Shown piece after piece: positions 7,232-14,499 of a DNA stretch of 25,355 nt. The position numbers were made by a program, and so were the translations under genes. The stretch is from an uncultured bacterium (GTDB lineage: Bacteria; Verrucomicrobiota; Lentisphaeria; Victivallales; UBA1829): contig URNX01000046.1 of assembly GCA_900549415.1 (NCBI GenBank), positions 1 through 25,355 on the forward strand. Reading direction: 5' to 3'. Positions within the stretch are counted from its first letter, which is position 1. Each line of letters begins with the position of its first letter. The notes below the pieces were generated by a model. That model made no database searches. It was given only the letters and a program-made list of their open reading frames with translations, and was not told where the DNA came from.

Positions 7232-8131
7232 TCACCTCCGGAAAAGACCGGGCGAGGTGCCGTAGGTATTTTTGAAAACAAAGCAGAAACTCTGGAGAGA
7301 GGAAAATCCGGAAGCAAAAGCTATCTCCTTGATGCTCGTCTCCGTATTCCTCAACAGCCATGCGGCATGTTCCAGACGGATCCTTTTCAGATACCTCACC
7401 GGAGAGGTATGATACTGGTTCTCAAAACGTTCCGTCAAGGTCGGCGGGGAAAGATGGAATCGCTTTGAAAGCGAATTCATATCGATCTTTTCCTGAAAAT
7501 TGTTGTTCAGATATTCCGCGATCTCCGCGGCAAAAGAATCTTTCGGCAAAACCTGCATCTCCTGCCAGAGACAATGAAAGAACTCAAAGCTCGCACCGAT
7601 GACTTTGAAATAAGATTCCGTGTTCAGATGACGCTTCAGAACATTGTGCAGCCCCGAACAGCGCGCGGCAAAACGCTTCCGATCCGGAAGGCGGGTACAT
7701 GTGAGCTGATTGAACTCAAACATCCGGATAATCTCCTCGACCTGCGAACCGTTGAAAATGAAGCCCCATATCCGCGACGTTTTCTGCGGAAGATGCAGGA
7801 GATCGACGTCGTTCCCCGGCTTCATCAGAACAACGTCGCCCGATTCCGCAATAAACGATTTGCGTCCCTGACGGCAATGCAGTTCACCGGATTCGATGAA
7901 ATCCAGAGAATAAAAGCTCTGCTTCAGCCGGCGGTCATGATAAAAACCGGAGGCGAACTGACGCGAACCGTAGGTGCAGCAAAAGGCGAAACGGAGACTC
8001 TGGCTGTTTCCCATGGAATACGCTTCCTCCCGGTCCTTTTTCCCGCGGCGGAACAGAACCGTTTCACCGGACCGGTTGAAAAAATTCAGCGGTTTGCGCT
8101 CAAATATGGACGGGTCGTGCAGTATTCTCAT
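7232..8131 (-). CDS. AraC-family transcriptional regulator
   Basis: The 299-residue protein has an N-terminal cupin-like sensing domain (about residues 60-125, with FIESGELHCRQGRKSFIAESGDVVLMKPG, the usual 'G......G.l.l..Pg' pattern) and a C-terminal double helix-turn-helix (about residues 203-299). The latter includes IDMNSLSKRFHLSPPTLTERF and SIKEIAFASGFSSLQSFCFVFKNTYGTSPGLFR, close to the AraC consensus. The start at 8131 is chosen because AAAGGAGG precedes it by six bases; an ATG at 8173 has none. It follows the GH63-like gene by 78 bases on the same strand, so it is probably co-transcribed and senses a sugar from that pathway. Direct repeats spaced 20-21 bp upstream of three island promoters fit AraC-type binding sites. 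Confidence 0.92.
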   Translation of the reverse strand: MRILHDPSIFERKPLNFFNRSGETVLFRRGKKDREEAYSMGNSQSLRFAFCCTYGSRQFASGFYHDRRLKQSFYSLDFIESGELHCRQGRKSFIAESGDVVLMKPGNDVDLLHLPQKTSRIWGFIFNGSQVEEIIRMFEFNQLTCTRLPDRKRFAARCSGLHNVLKRHLNTESYFKVIGASFEFFHCLWQEMQVLPKDSFAAEIAEYLNNNFQEKIDMNSLSKRFHLSPPTLTERFENQYHTSPVRYLKRIRLEHAAWLLRNTETSIKEIAFASGFSSLQSFCFVFKNTYGTSPGLFRR

Positions 8132-8209
8132 CAGAGCCTCCTTTCGGATGAATTCTGTATTCAGGGGAAACAACGCGGAAAGAATGCTGCTCCCCCTCTT
8201 CCGCGGATG

Positions 8210-9355
8210 TCACCAGTTCAGAATGAACTCTATGACAAACGCGCTGCTCCAGCCAAAATGCGCAACGCCGACGGCGTCTCCGGTGACCGGATTGTAGTTT
8301 TCACAGATGAAACCCGGAGTCTTGCGGACAAAGCTCAGAATGGTCGCCCTGCCCTCCTCCGCCAATTCCGTAAAACCGTAATTTTTCAAACCTTTCAGAG
8401 CGAAATAAGCGATGTTCAGCCAGGTTCTGCCGCGCCAGTATCCGGTCGGATCAAAGTTCGGATCTTTATAGGAGACACTGGGCCAGCCGGGCATTTCGTG
8501 TTCTTTTGCGATCTCCGCCATCGCCGCCGCATGTTCCTGCGACGCGATACCGACAAACAGCGGCATGAACGAGGCGGGAGTAATCACGCCGTTGAACTTT
8601 CCTGTATTGATATCGCGGTCCTGATAGCATTTCGCCTCTTCGTTCCACAGCACGGATTCGATTTTCTGCGCAAGATTCCGCTCTTTCTCAACCCACTCGG
8701 ACGAGGGATCAAGTTCGTTCATGGCGCGATAGAACATCACCATGAAGCAGTTCAGGTCGATGGAGAAGAGATTGGAGCAGCCGTTGTCCCAGCGCGGCGA
8801 GTTGTCCCAGCCGGTTTCCCACGCGACCCATTTTGCATACGATTCCAGCTCCGTCTTCTCCGCATCGTAATGGAAGAGACCGTAAGCATTTCCGCCGCGG
8901 CAGTTCATCCAGAACTGTTCATTGCGCCGGTAGGCTTCCACGCACTCTTTATGGAACTCCGGATCGGGGAAACGTTTTTCGAGCATGGAGGCGGCCCAGG
9001 GGAAAACCGGAGGCTTGCCGTACTGGTTCATAATCTTTCCATTCTCAAACCAGACATCGGGGAAGAGTCCGTTTTCCTGCTGGATTTTGAAGAAGATTCT
9101 GCACTGTTCGCGGGCGAGTTCCGGATTCCAGCGGGAGAGCGCCATGACATGGAACGCGCTGTCCCAGTTCCAGATTCCGGGAAAAACGGTGCAGGATGGA
9201 CGGATTCCGCGGAGCGGGGACCACGGCGGATTTCCGCGTGAAAGATTGCCTTCGAGCGTGCGCGCCGCACGTTCCAGAAGGTTATAGGAATCCATCGGCA
9301 GTTTGCCGTAAAATTGAGCGAGCCACTTGTCGCAGCCGGTGAGAAATGTATTCAT
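8210..9355 (-). CDS. GH63-like (alpha/alpha)6-barrel glycosidase
   Basis: The 381-residue protein is a bare six-hairpin glycosidase domain of the GH63/GH37 (clan GH-G) type, as in mannosylglycerate hydrolase-like and trehalase-like enzymes. Markers are FPGIWNWDSAFH (59-69), the acidic motif ETGWDNSPRWD (180-190), YWRGRTWLN (306-314) and CENYNPVTGD (352-361). By family analogy D184 would be the general acid and E353 the base, giving an inverting alpha-glycosidase. There is no signal peptide, so it acts in the cytoplasm. AAAAAGGAG precedes the ATG at 9355. It is the first gene of a unit with the AraC regulator and diverges from the secreted-protein operon at 9664. The natural substrate cannot be read from sequence; an alpha-glucoside or alpha-mannoside is most likely. 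Confidence 0.85.
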   Translation of the reverse strand: MNTFLTGCDKWLAQFYGKLPMDSYNLLERAARTLEGNLSRGNPPWSPLRGIRPSCTVFPGIWNWDSAFHVMALSRWNPELAREQCRIFFKIQQENGLFPDVWFENGKIMNQYGKPPVFPWAASMLEKRFPDPEFHKECVEAYRRNEQFWMNCRGGNAYGLFHYDAEKTELESYAKWVAWETGWDNSPRWDNGCSNLFSIDLNCFMVMFYRAMNELDPSSEWVEKERNLAQKIESVLWNEEAKCYQDRDINTGKFNGVITPASFMPLFVGIASQEHAAAMAEIAKEHEMPGWPSVSYKDPNFDPTGYWRGRTWLNIAYFALKGLKNYGFTELAEEGRATILSFVRKTPGFICENYNPVTGDAVGVAHFGWSSAFVIEFILNW

Positions 9356-9379
9356 CAGAAACTCCTTTTTGTTTTCTCA

Positions 9380-9408
9380 AATATAGCATGGCGAACCGGA
9401 AAAATCTA
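9380..9408 (-). promoter_or_regulatory. Putative weak promoter of the GH63-like/araC unit
   Basis: A good -10 (TATATT, 9380-9385 on the minus strand) has only a poor -35 (TAGATT, 9403-9408) at 17 bases. This is the pattern expected of an activator-dependent promoter. Direct repeats that could bind an activator lie about 70-100 bases upstream of the predicted start. Confidence 0.35.
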
Positions 9409-9426
9409 CTTCCGGAAAAGCTTTTC
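9396..9426. repeat. Two adjoining small inverted repeats in the divergent promoter region
   Basis: The arms CCGGAA (9396-9401) and TTCCGG (9410-9415) are complementary, and GAAAAGCTTTTC (9415-9426) is a perfect 12-bp palindrome. They adjoin the predicted -35 of the GH63-like gene and may be an operator. TTCCGG-type words are common in this genome's sequence, so chance is possible for the first pair. Confidence 0.3.
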
Positions 9427-9444
9427 TTTTCCGAAAAAACAAAA

Positions 9445-9473
9445 ACTGTTACGAAAAAAACAAACACTGTTAC
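9445..9473. promoter_or_regulatory. Tandem ACTGTTAC direct repeat, 21-bp period
   Basis: ACTGTTAC occurs at 9445-9452 and again at 9466-9473, each flanked by A-runs (CAAAAACTGTTACGAAA and CAAACACTGTTACAAAA). The 21-bp spacing puts both on the same DNA face, the arrangement of half-sites bound by AraC-type dimers. The repeat lies between the divergent GH63-like/araC unit and the operon at 9664. The related word AACTGTTTCC occurs at 9560. Confidence 0.5.
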
Positions 9474-9520
9474 AAAAGAAACAACTTGTGTTTTGCGCTT
9501 CCGGAAACGGCAGAGGAAAA

Positions 9521-9581
9521 GGGCTTTTTTGAAAATCTGAACTCTTTTGCGTTATTATTAACTGTTTCCATATTTCCCGCA
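9521..9581 (+). promoter_or_regulatory. Conserved upstream element, copy A
   Basis: This block aligns without gaps to 18107-18167. By hand count 52 of 67 positions match when the -35 boxes are included. Shared words are GGGC, TTTTTGAAAAT, GAACT, ATTATTAACT and TTTCC. It contains AACTCTTTT (9540) and AACTGTTTCC (9560), a degenerate direct repeat at 20 bp. It ends at the -35 box. Confidence 0.6.
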
Positions 9582-9628
9582 TTGACTTGCGGAAAAAGAA
9601 ACGCTAAAATAAAAACACGGCATCAGAA
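9582..9628 (+). promoter_or_regulatory. Promoter A and conserved leader word
   Basis: TTGACT (9582-9587) and TAAAAT (9605-9610) are 17 bases apart, a strong housekeeping-sigma promoter. It is followed by the 18-base word AAAAACACGGCATCAGAA (9611-9628), which matches 18209-18226 at 16 of 18 positions. It drives the gene at 9664 and probably the operon to 18105. Confidence 0.65.
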
Positions 9629-9663
9629 TACCAATGAAAAATTTTAACGAAAGGGACAAAGAA

Positions 9664-10245
9664 ATGAAAAAATCTCTGATTGCTCTGCTCTCTGCAACGG
9701 CGCTCGGAACGGTCTGGGCGAATGAACTCATGAAACTGCCTGCGAATCCGGAAGGACCGCTCACGCTGAACCGTCAGGAACGGGCGAACGGCAGCGGAAC
9801 CGCATACGGCATTCTTTACCGGAAACATTACATCGCCGGCGGCTTCCACAACCAGAAGGTCGACTGCAGCGCCGGAATTCAGGCGTCCATTCAGGACGGC
9901 GCACTTGTTCTCAATATTTCCAAAGCGAAATTCTCCGACAAGGGAGTTCTCGAATGCAGTTTCGGCGATCCCGATCCGGCACACCGCGCGGCCGAGGCAA
10001 AAACAACGTTTGAAGTCTGCATCCAGGGTCCCGCCGGAGCAAAACTCGACCTTATGCCGCAGGGATACACGGTCAACGGAAAACATTCGTACAACCGCGA
10101 AACATTCAATCTTACCGGAGAGAAACAGATTCTCACCATCACCCGCACAAATCCGGACGAGATGAAAACGCTCTCCCTGCGCATTGATCTCAAAGCTCCC
10201 GGAGTCTACAAGTTCTATCAGGTTGACGCCAACCTCGGAGAATAA
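9664..10245 (+). CDS. Small secreted protein of unknown function (193 aa)
   Basis: The start at 9664 gives a standard signal peptide (MKKSLIALLSATALGTVWA, cleavage before N20); an ATG ten codons upstream would put charged residues (NFNERDKE) in front of it. An AAAGGGAC ribosome site precedes 9664. The mature part is about 174 residues and looks all-beta, with three cysteines and a repeated pattern of short strands (GALVLNISKAKFSDKG, EKQILTITRTNP, LSLRIDLKAPGVYKFYQVD). A jelly-roll sugar-binding module is one possibility, but no family is recognised. It is the first gene after the strong promoter and is followed by an 11-bp hairpin, a layout seen where the first cistron encodes an abundant periplasmic or surface binding protein. 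Confidence 0.75.
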   Translation: MKKSLIALLSATALGTVWANELMKLPANPEGPLTLNRQERANGSGTAYGILYRKHYIAGGFHNQKVDCSAGIQASIQDGALVLNISKAKFSDKGVLECSFGDPDPAHRAAEAKTTFEVCIQGPAGAKLDLMPQGYTVNGKHSYNRETFNLTGEKQILTITRTNPDEMKTLSLRIDLKAPGVYKFYQVDANLGE

Positions 10246-10258
10246 TTTTTCATACGCC

Positions 10259-10287
10259 TGCTTGCCGGTATTCCGCACCGGCAAGCA
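10259..10287 (+). other. Intercistronic hairpin
   Basis: TGCTTGCCGGT (10259-10269) pairs perfectly with ACCGGCAAGCA (10277-10287) over 11 bp around a 7-base loop. It is followed by A's, not T's, so it is not an intrinsic terminator for the plus strand. A role in protecting or processing the upstream message is more likely. Confidence 0.6.
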
Positions 10288-10305
10288 AAAAAAAGGGAAA
10301 ATATC

Positions 10306-13300
10306 ATGAATAAAACATTGATTTTCACCGCGCTTCTGGCAGGAAACATGCTCTGCGCGGCTCCGGTCTTCGAGCTCTCCGGCGACTCCGGATTCCATGC
10401 CGTCGTCAACGGCAAAACGGTTGCGCCGCGGCAGAAAACGGAGGGAGCGGCCATCGTTCCGGGACTCTTCGGAAATGCGGTTCATCTGGACAACCGCGGG
10501 ATTCTGACCTATCCGCTCGGCTCCGCCCTGAACAAAAAGCAGGGAACGATTGTCTTCTGGTTCAAACCGGATCAGGAGACAAAGTCCCGCTTTGTTCCCG
10601 TCATGGACCGCGACCGGCTCCCGGACGGCTCCGTCGGTCCCGTGGAAAGCGGAATGCGCAACATCCTCAACCTCCGTCCTTTCCGCTTCCGTTACGGAGA
10701 AAATGAGCTCACGACCGGATACCGTCCCACCCCGATTCACAAGCGCTGGTTCAAAGATCAATGGAATCTGATTGCCCTCACCTGGGATGCGCGGAAAAAA
10801 GAGGCGCACACCTTTTACAACGGCGTCCAGGACAACGGACGCTTCATCGGCAAGCTGGTCTACTCCGAGCCGAAAAACTCCTGCGATACAGCGTTTTTCG
10901 GCTTTCCAGAATCTTCCAATGAACTGGGAGCGAACGGAACAATCGATGAATTCCGCATTTACGACCGGGCGTTCTCCTTTGATGTGCTCCTCGCTCTCTA
11001 CGCGGAAAAACGTCCGTTCATGATGGAAGTCAATGACTATGCGTGGAATCTGAATCAGAAGAACCGCATCCGTCTGCGTTTCAAAAACATTACGAAGAAG
11101 AAAATCTCGACAGCCGACCGCATCACAATCACCGACGCCGCGGGGAAAACCGTTTTCAGCCGCGAAATTCCGCTGAGCGCCGAAGCGGACGGATTCGCCG
11201 ACGCCGAACTTGTCTTTCAGCCGAAGAGCGCAGGGCTTCACCGGATTCACAGCAAACTCGCAGGACGCACCTTTGAAACGATCGTGATTGCACCGGAACG
11301 CATTACCGACCGGATGCCGGAGGGGGATCTGAAGCTGAAACAGATCGGAGAAATTGATCTGACGAAAAAGCCCGGATGGAATATTTTCCGTGCAGACAAA
11401 TCGGGGAAGTTCGTCACGACTCCCGCCGGAACTTATTTTGAAACCGGAACTCATGCCCGAAGCGGATTCATTGTCCGCCTGCCCCGGCTGCAAAAGCCGA
11501 ACCGCTATCACGTACTCGAAGTGGAGTATCCGGACGATGCGAAACGCACCTTCACCGTAACGCTCTATTCCATCGGAGAGAAAGCGAAAATCACCGTCGG
11601 CGGCCAGATGAACGGAATGGGCATTCTGACCGGAGGCGCATATCCGCTTTCCGGAAAAATGCGCACGAAGCGTCTGCTCTGGCTCCCCGATGCAAAGGAG
11701 GTGACCCTGATCTGCGAAAATTACAGCGACAAGACCTGCAAGAAAGGCGGCGCGATTTCAAAAATCCGCATTTTTGAAGTTCAGAGCGACCTTCTTCCCA
11801 AACTTCCCGAACTGCCCGGAAAACGAAAAATCGGCGTCTGGGACGAAGACCCGACTATGGACGGCACCTGGTTCAACATGCCCTTCCTGCTGACGGACAA
11901 AGGAGTCGACCTTGAGTTCTGGCGCGAAAAGGCGGAACGCACCGTCGAGTATGCGCGTCATCAGGGCTACAACATGTGGACCGTTCAGCTGATGGAATAC
12001 GACGGCGACCGCAACGGTTCCGATCTTTCCATGTACAGCAAAGTCGGCACGACCGGAGCCCATATTTACGGCTGCATGGATACGATGGCAAAGGTGTTCG
12101 AACGGGAAAAACTTCCGTTTTACGGCCGTCTCGGCATCAACTGGGGCGGACACAACGGAATCTATTTCCTGCCGGAAAGCAAACTCTGCCGCAATGAAAA
12201 AGAATTTATGAAACGCGGAAAAGAGGCGGTCGAACAGGTTGACAAAAACGGACGCATCCTCTTTGACAATCATATCGCACTGAATCCGATTCATCCGGAA
12301 AACATTGCAGGTCTCCGCAAACTGCTTGCGTTCTACCGGGACAAATACGCGGACAACCCGATGTTCCTCGGTCTGACTCTGCGCGACACCGGAACCATTC
12401 TGTGTTTTCAGAATCTCAAGACCGGATACGAAGACTATACGGTTGCGCTGTTTGAAAAAGAGACCGGAATCAAAGTTCCGGATACCGGAGACGGCACCCG
12501 TTTTCATTTCCGCTGCAAGTTCCTGACGTCACCGAAAATGAAGCAGACCTGGATCAACTGGCGCTGCAAAAAACTTGCCCGGATATGCGAAGAACTGGTC
12601 CGCGAAGTCCGCAAAGGCAACGATCGCCTCCGCCTTCAGATCTGGGTCTCCTGCAAAAACTCCATTCCGCTGAATCCCGAAAAAGGAACGACCGTCGACT
12701 CCACGCTCAAAGAGGCGGGAATCGACATGGAGATGCTCGCGAAAATCGAGGGACTGGACTTCAATCCGGTCATTGAGCCGGACTTTATCCGCGTCGATAC
12801 CTACGCCAAAACCGGAGAAGAGGATTTTTACTTCAGTCAACCGGAATTCAACGCGCCGTTCCGCAAACCGGATTACCGGACTCTCGTTTTCATGCTCCAC
12901 AACAACCAGGAACATTATCCCTCCCGCACGCCGTCGCTTCCGGAACTCTTCTATCCGACCGTCGACTGGCTCCAGCGGAAGATTCCGCTCTACATGTGCT
13001 CCTGGGCGAACAGCTATCCGCGCGAAGATTTTGCGCTGATGCCGCTCGCCGCGCAGCTTGCATACCGCGACGTGGACGAAATTCACGTGGGCTACTGGGG
13101 CAATCCGGACAGCTCGGTGACCGATGAGTTCCGTGCATTCAACCGTGCGTTCCGCTCCATTCCGGACGGGCGTTACAGCAACATCTGCAAGGATTCCGAT
13201 TCCGTCGCGGTGAATGTCTGCGGAGAGAATTTCTATCTTGTCAATAAGATGTTCTATCCGGTTGCGCTGACCTTCCGCTCCGCCGGAACACTGAAAAATC

Positions 13301-14484
13301 TTGTAACCGGAGAAACGGTCGCGAATGCAGACGGAGTCTATACCATCACAGTTCCGCCGCAGGGTCTGGCGGTATTCCGGAACAGTCAGAAATTCGCACC
13401 GCAAAATCTGGTTCAGAGCATCGCTCCGGAAGATCTGAAATGGCTCAAAGGCGCCGTTGCAGCCGTCAAAGACGCGGCAGAAAAAACACCGAAGCTGAAG
13501 CCGTATGCGGAAAAAATGAAAAAGGCCGCGGCGGAAAAGAACTGGCCCGAGGTTCGCGCGATGATTTACATCCGCCGGATTCAGGAAGTTGTTGAAAACG
13601 CAAAACCGTTTACCCTCTCCGGAAAATACGTTCCTGAAAAGCACGGATTTCTGCTGAACGTCTCAGGTCAGGGTGGCGAAATCCGCATCAAGATTTCCGC
13701 CAACGGCGCATTTGAATTTGCCGAAACGGAACACTCAGCGGCACTCACCGCGGGCAACCCGGTCACACTGTTCTTTCCATTCTCCAAAGAGATGAAAGAA
13801 AATGGAGAGACGGGAACCGTTCGGGTAAATGTTGAGGATTCCGAAGGGAATTATCATACTGCGGAATTTCTCTGCGGCGGCGACTTTGCAGAATACGCGG
13901 AGTTTTTGCCGGAACCGGGGAAAGACTGGTCGTTCAAAGCCTATGCAATGACAGAACACCGGAAAGAATCTCCACGCGGAGAATACCGCTACAGACGCGG
14001 AATGCTCTGGAATGAAAAAGGGCTTTCTCTCGCGGTCGAAGTCGAAGATGCGGATTATTTTCCGCCCGATTCCAAACTGAAATTTTTCCGTGCGGATTCG
14101 CTTCAGATCTTTCTGGATCCGTTCAACACGGATTCCACAGACACCATGAATTTTTCCGGAAAAGAACTGGAGTTTTCCGTCTACGAGCAGAACAGGAAAA
14201 CCGTCGTCAAAAACGGCACAATTCCGGTAAACGCGCAGGATCCGGCGGCGAAGATTTCAGCCGCAATGGAACACAGGGAGGGCGTCACCCGTTACGAAGT
14301 CCGGATTCCAGCGGGCGCAATCCCCGGTTTCGAGCCGAAGGAAAATGCCGTTTTCGGCTTCTGTCCGATGATCAACAACCGGATCAAAGGCAAAGGCGGA
14401 CTTCTCGAAGTTCTGCCCTCCCCCGATGTATTTCCGTATCCGAAGCCGGGCGTGTGGCACGATCTGGTTCTGAGAAAAAAGTGA
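10306..14484 (+). CDS. Large secreted multidomain glycosidase-like protein (LamG - barrel - CBM9-like)
   Basis: The 1392-residue protein has a signal peptide (MNKTLIFTALLAGNMLCA). Residues about 20-232 form a LamG/concanavalin-like lectin domain (KQGTIVFWFKP...WNLIALTWD...GTIDEFRIYDRAF). Residues 240-330 look immunoglobulin-like and 335-500 like a jelly roll. Residues about 505-955 look like a TIM-barrel enzyme: GVWDEDPTMDGTWFNMPFLL, YARHQGYNMWTVQLMEYDGD, FYGRLGINWGGHNG, LGLTLRDTG, then MCSWANSYP and EIHVGYWGNPDSS. A small beta domain follows, then a C-terminal CBM9-like (DOMON-type) module (about 1205-1392, LWNEKGLSLAVEVEDADYFPP...DSLQIFLDPFN). No catalytic family is assigned by eye. AAGGG precedes the ATG. 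It probably binds and cleaves a polysaccharide outside the cytoplasmic membrane, upstream of the beta-mannosidase encoded next. Confidence 0.8.
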   Translation: MNKTLIFTALLAGNMLCAAPVFELSGDSGFHAVVNGKTVAPRQKTEGAAIVPGLFGNAVHLDNRGILTYPLGSALNKKQGTIVFWFKPDQETKSRFVPVMDRDRLPDGSVGPVESGMRNILNLRPFRFRYGENELTTGYRPTPIHKRWFKDQWNLIALTWDARKKEAHTFYNGVQDNGRFIGKLVYSEPKNSCDTAFFGFPESSNELGANGTIDEFRIYDRAFSFDVLLALYAEKRPFMMEVNDYAWNLNQKNRIRLRFKNITKKKISTADRITITDAAGKTVFSREIPLSAEADGFADAELVFQPKSAGLHRIHSKLAGRTFETIVIAPERITDRMPEGDLKLKQIGEIDLTKKPGWNIFRADKSGKFVTTPAGTYFETGTHARSGFIVRLPRLQKPNRYHVLEVEYPDDAKRTFTVTLYSIGEKAKITVGGQMNGMGILTGGAYPLSGKMRTKRLLWLPDAKEVTLICENYSDKTCKKGGAISKIRIFEVQSDLLPKLPELPGKRKIGVWDEDPTMDGTWFNMPFLLTDKGVDLEFWREKAERTVEYARHQGYNMWTVQLMEYDGDRNGSDLSMYSKVGTTGAHIYGCMDTMAKVFEREKLPFYGRLGINWGGHNGIYFLPESKLCRNEKEFMKRGKEAVEQVDKNGRILFDNHIALNPIHPENIAGLRKLLAFYRDKYADNPMFLGLTLRDTGTILCFQNLKTGYEDYTVALFEKETGIKVPDTGDGTRFHFRCKFLTSPKMKQTWINWRCKKLARICEELVREVRKGNDRLRLQIWVSCKNSIPLNPEKGTTVDSTLKEAGIDMEMLAKIEGLDFNPVIEPDFIRVDTYAKTGEEDFYFSQPEFNAPFRKPDYRTLVFMLHNNQEHYPSRTPSLPELFYPTVDWLQRKIPLYMCSWANSYPREDFALMPLAAQLAYRDVDEIHVGYWGNPDSSVTDEFRAFNRAFRSIPDGRYSNICKDSDSVAVNVCGENFYLVNKMFYPVALTFRSAGTLKNLVTGETVANADGVYTITVPPQGLAVFRNSQKFAPQNLVQSIAPEDLKWLKGAVAAVKDAAEKTPKLKPYAEKMKKAAAEKNWPEVRAMIYIRRIQEVVENAKPFTLSGKYVPEKHGFLLNVSGQGGEIRIKISANGAFEFAETEHSAALTAGNPVTLFFPFSKEMKENGETGTVRVNVEDSEGNYHTAEFLCGGDFAEYAEFLPEPGKDWSFKAYAMTEHRKESPRGEYRYRRGMLWNEKGLSLAVEVEDADYFPPDSKLKFFRADSLQIFLDPFNTDSTDTMNFSGKELEFSVYEQNRKTVVKNGTIPVNAQDPAAKISAAMEHREGVTRYEVRIPAGAIPGFEPKENAVFGFCPMINNRIKGKGGLLEVLPSPDVFPYPKPGVWHDLVLRKK

Positions 14485-14499
14485 AAGGTTTTCGCATAG

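Noticed and set aside
10259..10287. Intrinsic terminator after the 193-residue protein gene
   Set aside because: The hairpin is followed by A's rather than T's on the plus strand, and the next gene follows in the same direction with its own ribosome site.
9604..11511. 635-codon antisense frame across the first two genes of the secreted-protein operon
   Set aside because: It crosses two well-supported genes with signal peptides, a promoter and a hairpin, and has no domain; it is a codon-bias shadow. The same applies to long antisense frames at 7574-9241, 12529-13644, 14257-15663, 18999-20042, 21312-22178 and 22913-24100.
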